64,000 nt of DNA, taken from the NCBI RefSeq assembly GCF_039729195.1, contig NZ_CP155796.1, positions 4,278,001 to 4,342,000 of the forward strand, read 5' to 3'. Source of the DNA: Mycobacterium sp. DL. GTDB lineage: Bacteria > Actinomycetota > Actinomycetes > Mycobacteriales > Mycobacteriaceae. The translations under genes were made by a program, and so were the position numbers. The notes beneath the pieces were generated by a model that saw nothing but the letters and a program-made list of their open reading frames with translations, did no database searches and was not told where the DNA came from. Shown here in pieces: positions 8,041-15,906 of the stretch; the first letter of the stretch is position 1; every line of letters begins with the position of its first letter.

Positions 8041-9318
8041 GTGACGGCGCTGACCGCCCGGCAGACGGCCGGGGCGGCAGCCGGTCTGCGGCCGAGGCGC
8101 TGGCTCGCCGTTGGCGCCGCGACCTGTGCTATCGCCTGGGGTGGCAACGAGTTCACGCCACTGCTGGTGATGTACCGGTCCAGTGGCGGGTTCTCCCCAC
8201 TGACGGTCGACCTGCTGCTGTTCGCCTATGTACTCGGCATCGTGCCCGCGTTGCTCATCGGTGGACCCATGTCGGACCGGTTCGGACGCCGCCCCTTGAT
8301 GCTTCCCGCGCCGGTCCTGGCAGCACTCGGTTCGACGATTCTTGCGCTGGGCGCCGATTCCGCGCTGACGCTTGCGGTGGGACGGGTGTTCAGCGGAATC
8401 GCACTCGGGCTGGCGATGGCTGTGGGCGGAAGCTGGATCAAGGAACTGTCCAGCCCTCCGTGGGACGACGGTGATGCCGGGGCCCGGCGCGCGGCGATGA
8501 GCCTCACGGCCGGGTTCGGCCTGGGTGCCGGGGTGGCCGGGGTGCTCGCCGAGTGGGCACCCGCCCCCACGGTCCTGGCCTACGCGATCAACATCGTGCT
8601 GGCTCTGACGGCCGCCGCGCTGCTGCTGACCGCACCCGAGACCCGGACACCCCGCCGGAATCGTGTTCCAGCAGGGCAACACTCGAGCTTTCGCTTCTGG
8701 CCCTCTTTGCAAAGCTCGTGGAATGCCATTTCCACGGACTTTCATCGCCGGTGGTTTCTGGTGGTGGTGCTCCCCGTCGCTCCGTGGGTGTTCGGCGCGG
8801 GCGCTTCGGCGTACGCGGTGCTGCCCGCGCTGATGACCGACCGGGTGTCCGGCGCGCCGATCGCGTTCTCGGCGTTGATGTGTGTCGTCACCCTCGGGGT
8901 CGGCTTCACCGTCCAACACCTGGGACGACGACTCGGCAACGGAGGTCTGCGCGCGGTGCTGGCCGGTCTGGTGCTGCTCGCCCTCGGCATGGGGTCCGCC
9001 GCCTGGGCGGCATCGGTGTTGACGATCTGGGCGGCCCTGGTCGCTGCCGCGATGCTCGGTGCCGGGTACGGGATGGCGCTGCTGGCCGGCCTCCAGGAGA
9101 TCCAGCGCATCGCCGGGCCCGATGACCTCGCCGGGCTGACCGCGGTCTTCTACAGCCTGAGCTACCTCGGCTTCGCCATGCCCGCGGCGTTGGCTTTTCT
9201 GTCGCAGAACTGGGCCGCGTTCACCTATCCGGTGATGTTCGGCTTCGGTGCGCTCGCAGCGGTCGGGTGCCTGGTCGTCGTACTCGTGGGGGCGACGCGC
9301 CGACCGGCAATAAGCTGA
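8041..9318 (+). CDS. MFS transporter
   Basis: A 425-residue major facilitator with two bundles of about six helices. Motif A is GGPMSDRFGRRP near 74-85, after the second helix, and a proton-antiporter-like glycine-rich helix (FGLGAGVAGVLAEWAP) lies near 159-174. The central cytosolic loop (about 200-236) contains a foreign-looking segment, residues 206-233, encoded by a hairpin-rich element (8655-8737). GTG start. The next gene is a TetR regulator 4 nt downstream, so the pair is probably an operon of transporter and local repressor, as for many drug or metabolite exporters. The substrate cannot be deduced. Confidence 0.88.
   Translation: MTALTARQTAGAAAGLRPRRWLAVGAATCAIAWGGNEFTPLLVMYRSSGGFSPLTVDLLLFAYVLGIVPALLIGGPMSDRFGRRPLMLPAPVLAALGSTILALGADSALTLAVGRVFSGIALGLAMAVGGSWIKELSSPPWDDGDAGARRAAMSLTAGFGLGAGVAGVLAEWAPAPTVLAYAINIVLALTAAALLLTAPETRTPRRNRVPAGQHSSFRFWPSLQSSWNAISTDFHRRWFLVVVLPVAPWVFGAGASAYAVLPALMTDRVSGAPIAFSALMCVVTLGVGFTVQHLGRRLGNGGLRAVLAGLVLLALGMGSAAWAASVLTIWAALVAAAMLGAGYGMALLAGLQEIQRIAGPDDLAGLTAVFYSLSYLGFAMPAALAFLSQNWAAFTYPVMFGFGALAAVGCLVVVLVGATRRPAIS
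8655..8737. repeat. Hairpin-rich element inside the MFS coding sequence
   Basis: The left end CCGGAATCGTGTTCCA and right end TGGAATGCCATTTCCACGG are imperfect inverted repeats and resemble the ends of the hairpin at 9922-9982. Inner arms CGAGCTTT (8684-8691) and AAAGCTCG (8711-8718) pair perfectly. The element keeps the MFS frame open and encodes part of the loop between helices 6 and 7. It is probably a third, diverged copy of the repeat family. Confidence 0.5.
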
Positions 9319-9322
9319 GCCC

Positions 9323-9922
9323 GTGGTCGACGGGCAGGACACGAATCGCCGCGGCCGCCCGCGCAGCGAGGCTGTGCGCGGCGCCGTCCTGAAGGCGGCC
9401 GCTGACCTCGCGCTGGCCGGCGGGCCCGCCGCGGCGACGGTCGACGCCATCGCCAAACGAGCCGAGGTCAGCCGCACCACGATCTACAAGTGGTGGCCGT
9501 CGGCGTCGGCGATCGTGCTGGAGGGCCTGCTCGACTCGGTGCGCGCGTCGATCACCCGCCCGCCGGGCAGCACCTCGGTGCAGGCGATCACCCATCACGT
9601 CTGCGCGCTGAACTCGCTACTGGCCGATCCTGCTGTCGGCCCACTGCTGCGCAACGTGATCGGGGCATCCCCCTCGGATCCCGCCATCGAGCGGGCGCTG
9701 CTCGAACAGTGGATCGTCCCGCGCCGCGCCGCGGTCGCCGCCACGATGCGCGAAGCCGTCGGCAGCGGCGAACTGCCTGCCGACGTCGACGTCGAGGTGG
9801 CCGTCGACGCCCTGGTGTCACCGCCGTACTACCGGCTGGTGTTCGGGATGGCACCGCTCGACGACGACGCGGTCGTGCGACTGGTACACACGGTGTGGCA
9901 CGGCTGCCGGACGCCGATCTAG
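9323..9922 (+). CDS. TetR-family transcriptional regulator
   Basis: A 199-residue TetR-type regulator. The helix-turn-helix is at about residues 36-58 (TVDAIAKRAEVSRTTIYKWW), preceded by a basic GRPRS segment; the C-terminal domain is a helical ligand-binding fold. GTG start 4 nt after the MFS stop, so the two are probably co-transcribed and this protein likely represses the pair. No obvious operator palindrome was found upstream of the MFS gene. Its stop codon abuts a long perfect inverted repeat (9922-9982), which could end transcription from both sides. Confidence 0.86.
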   Translation: MVDGQDTNRRGRPRSEAVRGAVLKAAADLALAGGPAAATVDAIAKRAEVSRTTIYKWWPSASAIVLEGLLDSVRASITRPPGSTSVQAITHHVCALNSLLADPAVGPLLRNVIGASPSDPAIERALLEQWIVPRRAAVAATMREAVGSGELPADVDVEVAVDALVSPPYYRLVFGMAPLDDDAVVRLVHTVWHGCRTPI

Positions 9923-9982
9923 CCGGAATTGCATTCCAACAGAGATTTCTCGAGAAACGGCCTGCTGGAATGCAATTCCGGC
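9922..9982. repeat. Long perfect inverted repeat between convergent genes, likely bidirectional terminator
   Basis: Arms GCCGGAATTGCATTCCA (9922-9938) and TGGAATGCAATTCCGGC (9966-9982) pair over 17 bp and extend as CAG/CTG after one mismatch. The loop holds its own palindrome, TTTCTCGAGAAA. The layout and the ATTCCA...TGGAAT core are shared with the hairpin at 18968-19032. No U-tract follows. It sits between the stops of the TetR gene and the convergent SDR. Confidence 0.75.
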
Positions 9983-9993
9983 ACAGAGGACCG

Positions 9994-10998
9994 TCACCCG
10001 GTGAGGAGTTGTTCGCTGAGCTCCCAGAGCCGCCGCGCCGAGTGCCCGTTGATGGCGTGGGGCGCCACCTCGGCCGGGATGTCCAGGTCGGGACTGTTGG
10101 TCATCGGTCGGTCCTCGGCGTCCACGGGGGAGACGTCGCTGTCCTTCAGGTAAACCCCACCGATATCCGCCAACAGCGGACTGGCCGCGGCGAAGACGAT
10201 GGTGGCCGCTCCCTGCGCGGCGGTCTTGCGGCCGTGCTCGGGAATGATGAGCGGCTGTCCCGCCTCGTCTATCAGACCCATCGCCCGAAGCGCGTCCTCG
10301 CCGACCGAGCCGTTGAGGTTCGTGCCGACCACCACTCCAGGGTGCGGGGCGTAGCCCCGGATGCCGTCGCCGGACCACCGACGGTCCAGCTCCACGGCAA
10401 ACAGGACATTGGCCGTCTTCGACTGTGCGTACGCGGTCCCTGCGTCGTATCCGGTGACAAAATGCACGTCCTCCCAATGGATGTCGGACAGCCGGTGGGC
10501 GCCGGAGGTCACGCTGACCACCCGGGAGCCCCCTGCGGCCCGCAGCGCCGGGTACAGATCCACTGCCAGCTGGAAATGGCCGAGGTGATTCGTCACGAAC
10601 TGGGCTTCGTAACCGCGACCGTCGACTATCCGTTGGGCAGGTGGGGTCATTCCTGCGCAGTTGACCAGGATGTGCACCGGTCGGCCGGTGTCGAGCCACC
10701 CGGTGGCGAAGTCGGCGATCGAGGTCGGATCGAGCAGGTCCAGCCGGCCGACCTCGACACGGTCGTAACCGCCGACCGCGGCCGCCGCGCGAGCGGGGTC
10801 TCGAGCGCCGACGAGAACCGAGGCACCGGCTCTGCTCAAGGCGCGCGTCGTCTGCAGGCCGATGCCCGAGTGTCCACCGGTCACCACCGCGTTGAGGCCC
10901 TCCAGGCTGATGCCGTCGAGGACCTCGTCCGCCGTGGCGGCCGCGGAAAATCCCGACCCCAGTGGATGCTGGTTGTTGTGCAAGGTCTCAGGGGACAT
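9994..10998 (-). CDS. Short-chain dehydrogenase, light-dependent protochlorophyllide reductase-like/WW-oxidoreductase type
   Basis: A 334-residue SDR of the longer type. The cofactor motif is TGGHSGIG near residue 40, NCAG lies near 113, and the catalytic YAQSK near 188. I chose the ATG at 10998 because GAGGAGGG precedes it at ideal spacing; a longer frame adds 14 residues. It is divergent from a TetR gene across a region with nested GGAAC/GTTCC palindromes (11029-11074), so it is very likely the target of that regulator. Enzymes of this subgroup reduce varied carbonyls, and no substrate is indicated here. Confidence 0.82.
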   Translation of the reverse strand: MSPETLHNNQHPLGSGFSAAATADEVLDGISLEGLNAVVTGGHSGIGLQTTRALSRAGASVLVGARDPARAAAAVGGYDRVEVGRLDLLDPTSIADFATGWLDTGRPVHILVNCAGMTPPAQRIVDGRGYEAQFVTNHLGHFQLAVDLYPALRAAGGSRVVSVTSGAHRLSDIHWEDVHFVTGYDAGTAYAQSKTANVLFAVELDRRWSGDGIRGYAPHPGVVVGTNLNGSVGEDALRAMGLIDEAGQPLIIPEHGRKTAAQGAATIVFAAASPLLADIGGVYLKDSDVSPVDAEDRPMTNSPDLDIPAEVAPHAINGHSARRLWELSEQLLTG

Positions 10999-11028
10999 GC
11001 TTACCCTCCTCGATGTCGGGACGACGGA

Positions 11029-11074
11029 TAACCGGAACATTGTTCCGTAACGATATGGAACCTAGTTCCGGTTA
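11029..11074. promoter_or_regulatory. Nested palindromes, likely operator of the divergent TetR regulator
   Basis: Two GGAAC-N3-GTTCC half-palindrome pairs (11034-11046 and 11057-11069) are spaced 23 bp apart. They are enclosed by perfect outer arms TAACCGGAAC (11029-11038) and GTTCCGGTTA (11065-11074). The position in the SDR/TetR divergent promoter fits cooperative binding of two TetR dimers; this is inference. Confidence 0.65.
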
Positions 11075-11090
11075 GTCAAGGGAAGGGCGA

Positions 11091-11690
11091 ATGGGCGATC
11101 GGTCAGCGGCAGGTGACGCCGATCCGCCGCGTCGGGTGCGGGCTGACGCCCAGCGCAACATCGAGGCGGTGGTCGACGCCGCCACGGCGGTGTTCGCCGA
11201 ATCCGGCGTCGACGCGCCGGTCCGGGAGATCGCCTCGCGAGCGGGCGTCGGCGTCGGGACGCTCTACCGGCACTTCCCGCAACGCTCCGATCTCATCGTC
11301 GCGGTGTTCCAGAAGGAGATCGATGCGTGTGCCGGCGCGGCCGACCGCCTCGGGACCACCTACGAACCGGACGAAGCGCTGGCGAGGTGGCTGCGCCGCT
11401 ATACGACGCTGATCGCCACCAAGCGAGGGTTGGCTGCCGCGTTGCACTCTGGCGATTCGGCGTTCGACTCGCTGCCCGGCTACTTCGATCAACGCATGGA
11501 ACCTGCGCTGAGATCGCTGCTCGATGCCGCGGCGACAGCAGGCAAGATTCGCGCCGACGTCGCGCCGGGCGATCTCCTCCGTGCGGTGGGCAACCTGTGC
11601 ATGCCTGCCGACGCCGAGTCGTCGGGTCACGCCGACCGGATGGTGAACCTGCTCCTCGACGGCCTGCGTTACCGGTCCGCCGGCGACTAG
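11091..11690 (+). CDS. TetR-family transcriptional regulator
   Basis: A 199-residue TetR regulator. The helix-turn-helix is at about residues 36-60 (VREIASRAGVGVGTLYRHFPQR), and the C-terminal part (about 85-195) matches TetR C-domains with a DUF-type helical core. ATG start after a purine-rich GGGAAGGG. It is divergent from the SDR at 9994-10998 with strong palindromes between them, so it probably represses both itself and the SDR. Its stop codon overlaps that of the convergent LLM oxidoreductase within a shared CTAG. The effector is unknown. Confidence 0.87.
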   Translation: MGDRSAAGDADPPRRVRADAQRNIEAVVDAATAVFAESGVDAPVREIASRAGVGVGTLYRHFPQRSDLIVAVFQKEIDACAGAADRLGTTYEPDEALARWLRRYTTLIATKRGLAAALHSGDSAFDSLPGYFDQRMEPALRSLLDAAATAGKIRADVAPGDLLRAVGNLCMPADAESSGHADRMVNLLLDGLRYRSAGD

Positions 11691-12571
11691 CTGTCCTGCC
11701 AGCCAGAGTGGATGTAGGTGTCGGCGAACCGTTTCAGTGAGTCCTTCTTCTTCTCGATCGGGGCGTCGAAGCCCAGGCCGTCGAAGACCCACGGGATGAC
11801 GATGTTGTCGGTGACGCCCGCCTCGGCCAGTTCGCGGTGGCCGTCGACGCCGAACTTGTCGATGCACACCGCCTGGAACTCGAACGGCTGCTCCGCTCTT
11901 CCGAACTCGGCGCGCAGCGCATTGATCTTCCCGATCGTCTCGGCCAGCTGGTCGCGGGTCATCATCGCGCTGGTCCAGCCGTCACCCACCCGCGCTGCGC
12001 GCTTGAGTGCGACGTCGGTGTGCCCGCCGACATAAAACGGCACGGGTGCACTCGGTGCCGGGCCCATCTGCAGTCGGTCGAAATCGTAGAAATCGCCGTG
12101 GAATTCCACCATGCCGCCACCCAGGACGAGTTTGATCACCTCGATCATCTCGTCGACCCGCTTACCGCGCTTGGCATAGGGCACTCCGCACCATTCGAAT
12201 TCCTCAGGTGCCCAGCCGATCCCGACGCCGAACCCGAACCGGTTCCCGGTCAGGTTCGCCACCGAGCCCACCTGTCTTGCCAGTAGCAACGGGTTGCGGG
12301 AACCGAGCTTCATCACATTGGTGTAGAAGCGCAGCGTGGAGGTCACCGCACCCATCGCACCCGCGGCGATCAGCGGGTCGACCCACGGGGTGTCCTCGTT
12401 CCACATCCGGGAGCCGTCCGGTGTGTACGGATAGTCGGCGGCCTGCTTCTCCATGTAGAACAGCGAGTCGGGCAGCGCGATGTTGTCGAAGCCGACTTCC
12501 TCTGCGGTCCTGGCGATCTCGACGAGTTGGTCGACCGGACCCATGGCGACGCTGCAGGTGTACTGCATCAT
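11687..12571 (-). CDS. LLM-class (F420-dependent-type) oxidoreductase
   Basis: A 294-residue luciferase-like TIM-barrel protein. GFGVGIGWAPEEFEWCGVP near 115-133 and the terminal helices are typical of F420- or flavin-dependent LLM oxidoreductases. Its ATG overlaps the stop of ltp3 (ATGA), so it is the last gene of the DUF35-ltp4-ltp3 operon and likely shares KstR control from 15846-15859. It differs from the 343-residue LLM protein at 15907-16938. A redox step on a steroid side chain or ring is plausible. The cofactor choice between F420 and FMN is not decidable from sequence reading alone. Confidence 0.82.
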   Translation of the reverse strand: MMQYTCSVAMGPVDQLVEIARTAEEVGFDNIALPDSLFYMEKQAADYPYTPDGSRMWNEDTPWVDPLIAAGAMGAVTSTLRFYTNVMKLGSRNPLLLARQVGSVANLTGNRFGFGVGIGWAPEEFEWCGVPYAKRGKRVDEMIEVIKLVLGGGMVEFHGDFYDFDRLQMGPAPSAPVPFYVGGHTDVALKRAARVGDGWTSAMMTRDQLAETIGKINALRAEFGRAEQPFEFQAVCIDKFGVDGHRELAEAGVTDNIVIPWVFDGLGFDAPIEKKKDSLKRFADTYIHSGWQDS

Positions 12572-13761
12572 GAGGCGGCGACGGGCTTATCGACTGGCTT
12601 GTCGGCTCCGACGACCCACATCGAGTAGTACTGCGCGCCACCGCCGTAGGCGTGGCCGAGCGCCTTCCGTGCGCCCTCGACCTGGTGCTCGCCGCCCTTG
12701 CCCATCACCTGGATGGCCGACTCCGCGAAGCGGATCATGCCCGAGGCGCCGATCGGGTTCGACGACAGCACTCCGCCCGACGGGTTGAACGGAATGCGGC
12801 CGTCCATCGCGGTCTCCCCGGACTCGGTGAGCTTCCAGCCCTCGCCCTCCGGTGCAAACCCGAGGCTCTCCAACCACATCGGCTCGTACCAGGAGAACGG
12901 GACGTACACCTCCGCGACGTCGATCTCGTCGATGGGGCTGGTGATCCCGGCCGCCTTCCACAGCGCCGCCGCTGCATCGCGGCTCGCCTGCGGGTTGACC
13001 TGATCTCGGCCCGAGTAGGCCAAGGGTTCGGTGCGCAGTGCTGTCGCGTGGATCCACGCGACGGGATGGCCGTCCGCGACCCGGGCGTCGGCACTCTGTT
13101 CGTCGCCGATGACCATCGCGGCCGCCCCGTCCGACGAGGGACATGTCTCGTCGTAGCGGATGGGGTCCCACAGCATCGGGGACTCCATCACCTTCTCCAG
13201 CGTGATGTCGGGCTGATGCAGATGTGCCAGTGGATTCCGGGTGCCGTTGAGTCGGTCCTTCACCGCCACCATCGCGCCGATGTGCGTCGGCGCACCGGAG
13301 CGGCGGATGTAGGCGCGAATGTGCGGTGCGAAGTAGCCACCCGCGCCGGCGCCGACGGGTTTGGTGAACGGCACCGGAATGCTCAGCGCCCACATCGCAT
13401 TGGATTCGGACTGTTTCTCCCACGCCATCGTCAGCACGCGGCGGTACTTGCCGGACTGGACCAGGCTGGCGGCCACGATCGCCGTCGAGCCACCCACGGA
13501 ACCGGCGGTGTGCACCCGGATCAGCGGCTTGCCGGTCGCGCCGGTGGCGTCGGCCATGAACAACTCGGGCATCATCACGCCCTCGAAGAAGTCGGGGGCC
13601 TTGCCCACCACGACCGCATCGATGTCGGCCATCGTGACGCCGGCGTCGACCAGGGCGCGATCGATGGCCTCGCGCACCAGGCCGTTCATCGACACGTCCT
13701 TGCGCTTGGCGACGTATTTCGTCTGGCCGGTGCCCAGAACTGCAGCGAGCTTCTTGCTCAT
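12568..13761 (-). CDS. ltp3: Thiolase-fold lipid-transfer protein/aldolase Ltp3-like
   Basis: A 397-residue thiolase-superfamily protein of the SCP-x/Ltp type, close in length to H37Rv Ltp3 (Rv3523). Conserved blocks include HTAGSVGGSTAIVAAS near 97-112 and the C-terminal NPSGGVLSSNPIGASG near 335-350. In Actinobacteria, Ltp3 and Ltp4 are implicated in retro-aldol cleavage of C24-branched sterol side chains, acting with a DUF35 partner. I chose the ATG at 13761; the open frame extends 199 codons further, but that part lies antisense-frame across ltp4. It starts 2 nt after the ltp4 stop and overlaps the next gene by 4 nt. Confidence 0.87.
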   Translation of the reverse strand: MSKKLAAVLGTGQTKYVAKRKDVSMNGLVREAIDRALVDAGVTMADIDAVVVGKAPDFFEGVMMPELFMADATGATGKPLIRVHTAGSVGGSTAIVAASLVQSGKYRRVLTMAWEKQSESNAMWALSIPVPFTKPVGAGAGGYFAPHIRAYIRRSGAPTHIGAMVAVKDRLNGTRNPLAHLHQPDITLEKVMESPMLWDPIRYDETCPSSDGAAAMVIGDEQSADARVADGHPVAWIHATALRTEPLAYSGRDQVNPQASRDAAAALWKAAGITSPIDEIDVAEVYVPFSWYEPMWLESLGFAPEGEGWKLTESGETAMDGRIPFNPSGGVLSSNPIGASGMIRFAESAIQVMGKGGEHQVEGARKALGHAYGGGAQYYSMWVVGADKPVDKPVAAS

Positions 13762-13763
13762 GG

Positions 13764-14828
13764 CTACTTCCCCTCCAGCACGGCGACCAGGTTCTGTTGC
13801 AGCACAGGCCCGCTGGTGGCATGAGCCAGAACGCGGGAAGCGTTGCCCTCGAAGATGTGTCGGGCGGCGAAGCCGATCCGCTCCAGACCCGCAGAGAACA
13901 TCGGGTTGGCGGCGAGCACTCCGCCGGATGGGTTGATCCGGGTGGATCCGTTGAGCCCGATCGCCTCTTTGAGGATCAGCTGCTGATGGCTGAACGGGGC
14001 ATAGATCTCGGCGATCTCGATGGAGGAGGCGTCCCCACCGGTGGCGGCGCGCGCCGAGGCCGCCGTGGACGGTGACGTCGTCAGGTCGCGGGCGCCGAGT
14101 ACGGGCGTTTCGATCCGGTGCTCGATCCCGGTGATCCAGGCCGGGCGCTCCCGCAACTCGCGGGCGCGGTCTCCGGAGGCCAGCACGATCGCCGAGGCGC
14201 CATCGGTGATCGGCGCGATGTCGTGGCGGCGCAACGGATCTGCGAAATACGGCCGTTCCAGCAGTTCCTCGATGCTGCTTGCCGGTTCCACCGAGTCCGT
14301 CCGCGGGGCGGCCGCCATGGCGTCGAGCGCCACCTGGGCCATCTGCTCGGCGGTCCACTTACCCGAGTCCAGCCCGAACCGGGCCTGCAGGCCGGCCATG
14401 CTGACCGAGTCGGGCCACAGCGGGGCGACGGTGTAGGGATCGGTCTGCAGCGCCAGAACCCGGCGCAGAATGCCCGCCGAGGACTTGCCGAAGCCGTACA
14501 CCAGTGCGGTGTCGATCTCACCGGTCAGCAGCTTGATGTAGGCCTCGTACAGGGCCCAGGCTGCGTCCATCTCCACGTGAGACTCGTTGATCGGTGGCAC
14601 CGCACCGATGGAGTCGATGGCGGAGATGAACGAGAATGCCCGGCCGGCAAGGTAATCCGACGAACCCGAGCACCAGAAGCCGATGTCGGTCTGTTTGAGT
14701 CCCAGCTCGGCGTAGATCTCTGCGAAACACGGCATCAACATCTCGACGCCATTGGTGGTCCCGTCGGTGCGTCGCACATGTGGTGCGTGCGCGAACCCGA
14801 CGACGGCAACTTCTTCTCCCAAAGCCAT
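13764..14828 (-). CDS. ltp4: Thiolase-fold lipid-transfer protein/aldolase Ltp4-like
   Basis: A 354-residue thiolase-superfamily protein matching H37Rv Ltp4 (Rv3522) in length and position. The N-terminal core carries VAVVGFAHAPHVRR, and the C-terminal block is INPSGGVLAANPMFSAG near 302-318. It lies directly after the DUF35 gene (15 nt) and before ltp3 (2 nt). The trio looks like a complete aldolase module in which DUF35 binds acyl-CoA and Ltp subunits catalyse C-C cleavage. Established work links Ltp3/Ltp4 to branched phytosterol side chains; whether the two form a heteromer here is unknown. Confidence 0.86.
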   Translation of the reverse strand: MALGEEVAVVGFAHAPHVRRTDGTTNGVEMLMPCFAEIYAELGLKQTDIGFWCSGSSDYLAGRAFSFISAIDSIGAVPPINESHVEMDAAWALYEAYIKLLTGEIDTALVYGFGKSSAGILRRVLALQTDPYTVAPLWPDSVSMAGLQARFGLDSGKWTAEQMAQVALDAMAAAPRTDSVEPASSIEELLERPYFADPLRRHDIAPITDGASAIVLASGDRARELRERPAWITGIEHRIETPVLGARDLTTSPSTAASARAATGGDASSIEIAEIYAPFSHQQLILKEAIGLNGSTRINPSGGVLAANPMFSAGLERIGFAARHIFEGNASRVLAHATSGPVLQQNLVAVLEGK

Positions 14829-14843
14829 GAGTCTCGTGTCCCT

Positions 14844-15836
14844 TTACAGGTGCTTCTTGTAGGTGTCGTAGTCGGCGTCGGGCTCACCCGTCGGCCGGAA
14901 GTACTCGATGTTGTCGATACCGAGACCCCACTCTTCGCGGGGTTTCCACACGGCTTTCACCCGCATTCCCATCCGGACCTCGTCGGCGGCGATATCCGCG
15001 ACAAGGTGCAGCACCGGGATGTCCGCGCCGTCGAGCAGCACGTAGGCCGCGACGTAGGGCGGCTTGATCCGCTGCCCGGCGAAGGGGATGTTGATGATCG
15101 CGAACGTCGTGACCGTGCCCGCGTCGGAGAGCTCGATGAACTCGTCGAGCTGCTGGCCCGTCGCCGGATCCGCTTCCCGCGCAGGGAAGTACACCTTGCC
15201 GCCAGCGCCTGTCCGGCCACCCAGGAGCTTGCCGTTCTCCAGCGCGCGCAGGAAGGCGCTCTCCGGACGCGACGCCGTGTGCTGGATCTCGATGCTGCTC
15301 GGCGAGACCTGGAGGGTCACCGGGTCGAGTCCTTCCGCCGGGGGAGGGACGTCCTCTTCCTCGTCGCCGAGGGCGAAGTACGCGATGTCGGTGATCGCAC
15401 CGACCGTCTCGTCCGCCCAGTGCGCATGCACCCGCGCGCCGGTGCTGATGGCATCCGATGAACCCGCATCGACGGCGTGCAGCATGGGGGTGTCGGCCCC
15501 GTCGAGCAGGATCAGCGCCCAGGCGAACGGACGATCCAGTGGCTGACCCTCCAGTGGCTCGGACTGCCACGTCCACGACAGCACCGTGCCGACGGCGGCC
15601 ACCGGGACGACCTCGGTCAGGGCTTCGTAGGTGACGGGGTCATACTCAGCGGGCGGAACGTGGACGCGGCCATCCGACCCGCGCACCCCGACAATGCGTC
15701 GCTCGCGCAGAGCGGTGAAGAACTCGCCGAGGAGTGGTCCTACTGAACGGGTGTAGTCGAATGACAGCCTCAGTGGCGCCGAAAGTGGCGGCTCATGGGG
15801 ATCGATCTGCACCGGGCTGCTTTGGCTGGTGGTCAC
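14844..15836 (-). CDS. Tandem DUF35 (OB-fold) acyl-CoA-binding protein, Rv3521-like
   Basis: A 330-residue protein with two DUF35/OB-fold modules, each containing a variant of ILLDGADTPMLH or VLLDGADIPVLH (near 147 and 274). DUF35 proteins partner Ltp-type aldolases and MaoC-like hydratases in steroid side-chain degradation. The start is GTG at 15836, 9 nt downstream of a KstR-type box read on this strand; a longer frame starting at 15872 would run through that box, so it is rejected. First gene of the operon DUF35-ltp4-ltp3-LLM. The usual zinc-ribbon cysteines of many DUF35 proteins are not apparent. Confidence 0.82.
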   Translation of the reverse strand: MTTSQSSPVQIDPHEPPLSAPLRLSFDYTRSVGPLLGEFFTALRERRIVGVRGSDGRVHVPPAEYDPVTYEALTEVVPVAAVGTVLSWTWQSEPLEGQPLDRPFAWALILLDGADTPMLHAVDAGSSDAISTGARVHAHWADETVGAITDIAYFALGDEEEDVPPPAEGLDPVTLQVSPSSIEIQHTASRPESAFLRALENGKLLGGRTGAGGKVYFPAREADPATGQQLDEFIELSDAGTVTTFAIINIPFAGQRIKPPYVAAYVLLDGADIPVLHLVADIAADEVRMGMRVKAVWKPREEWGLGIDNIEYFRPTGEPDADYDTYKKHL

Positions 15837-15845
15837 GGCATCGAG

Positions 15846-15859
15846 TAGAACAGGTTCTA
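15846..15859. promoter_or_regulatory. KstR-type operator in divergent DUF35 / LLM promoter
   Basis: TAGAACAGGTTCTA fits the KstR consensus. It lies 9 nt before the DUF35 GTG on the minus strand. On the plus strand it runs into TAAGTT, a -10-like element, upstream of the LLM gene at 15907. Confidence 0.85.
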
Positions 15860-15906
15860 AGTTTGGTTTCAAGGAGCGGGCCGGGCGGCCCGAAAGGACG
15901 GGTGCT

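Noticed and set aside
7831..9480. 549-residue minus-strand open frame over the MFS gene
   Set aside because: It is Arg/Gln/His-rich, antisense to a clear MFS transporter and has no family motifs; a shadow of high-GC codon use.
12568..14358. 596-residue open frame extending ltp3 upstream by 199 codons
   Set aside because: The extra part lies over ltp4 in another frame, is Arg-rich and low in conserved motifs. The 397-residue form from 13761 matches Ltp3.
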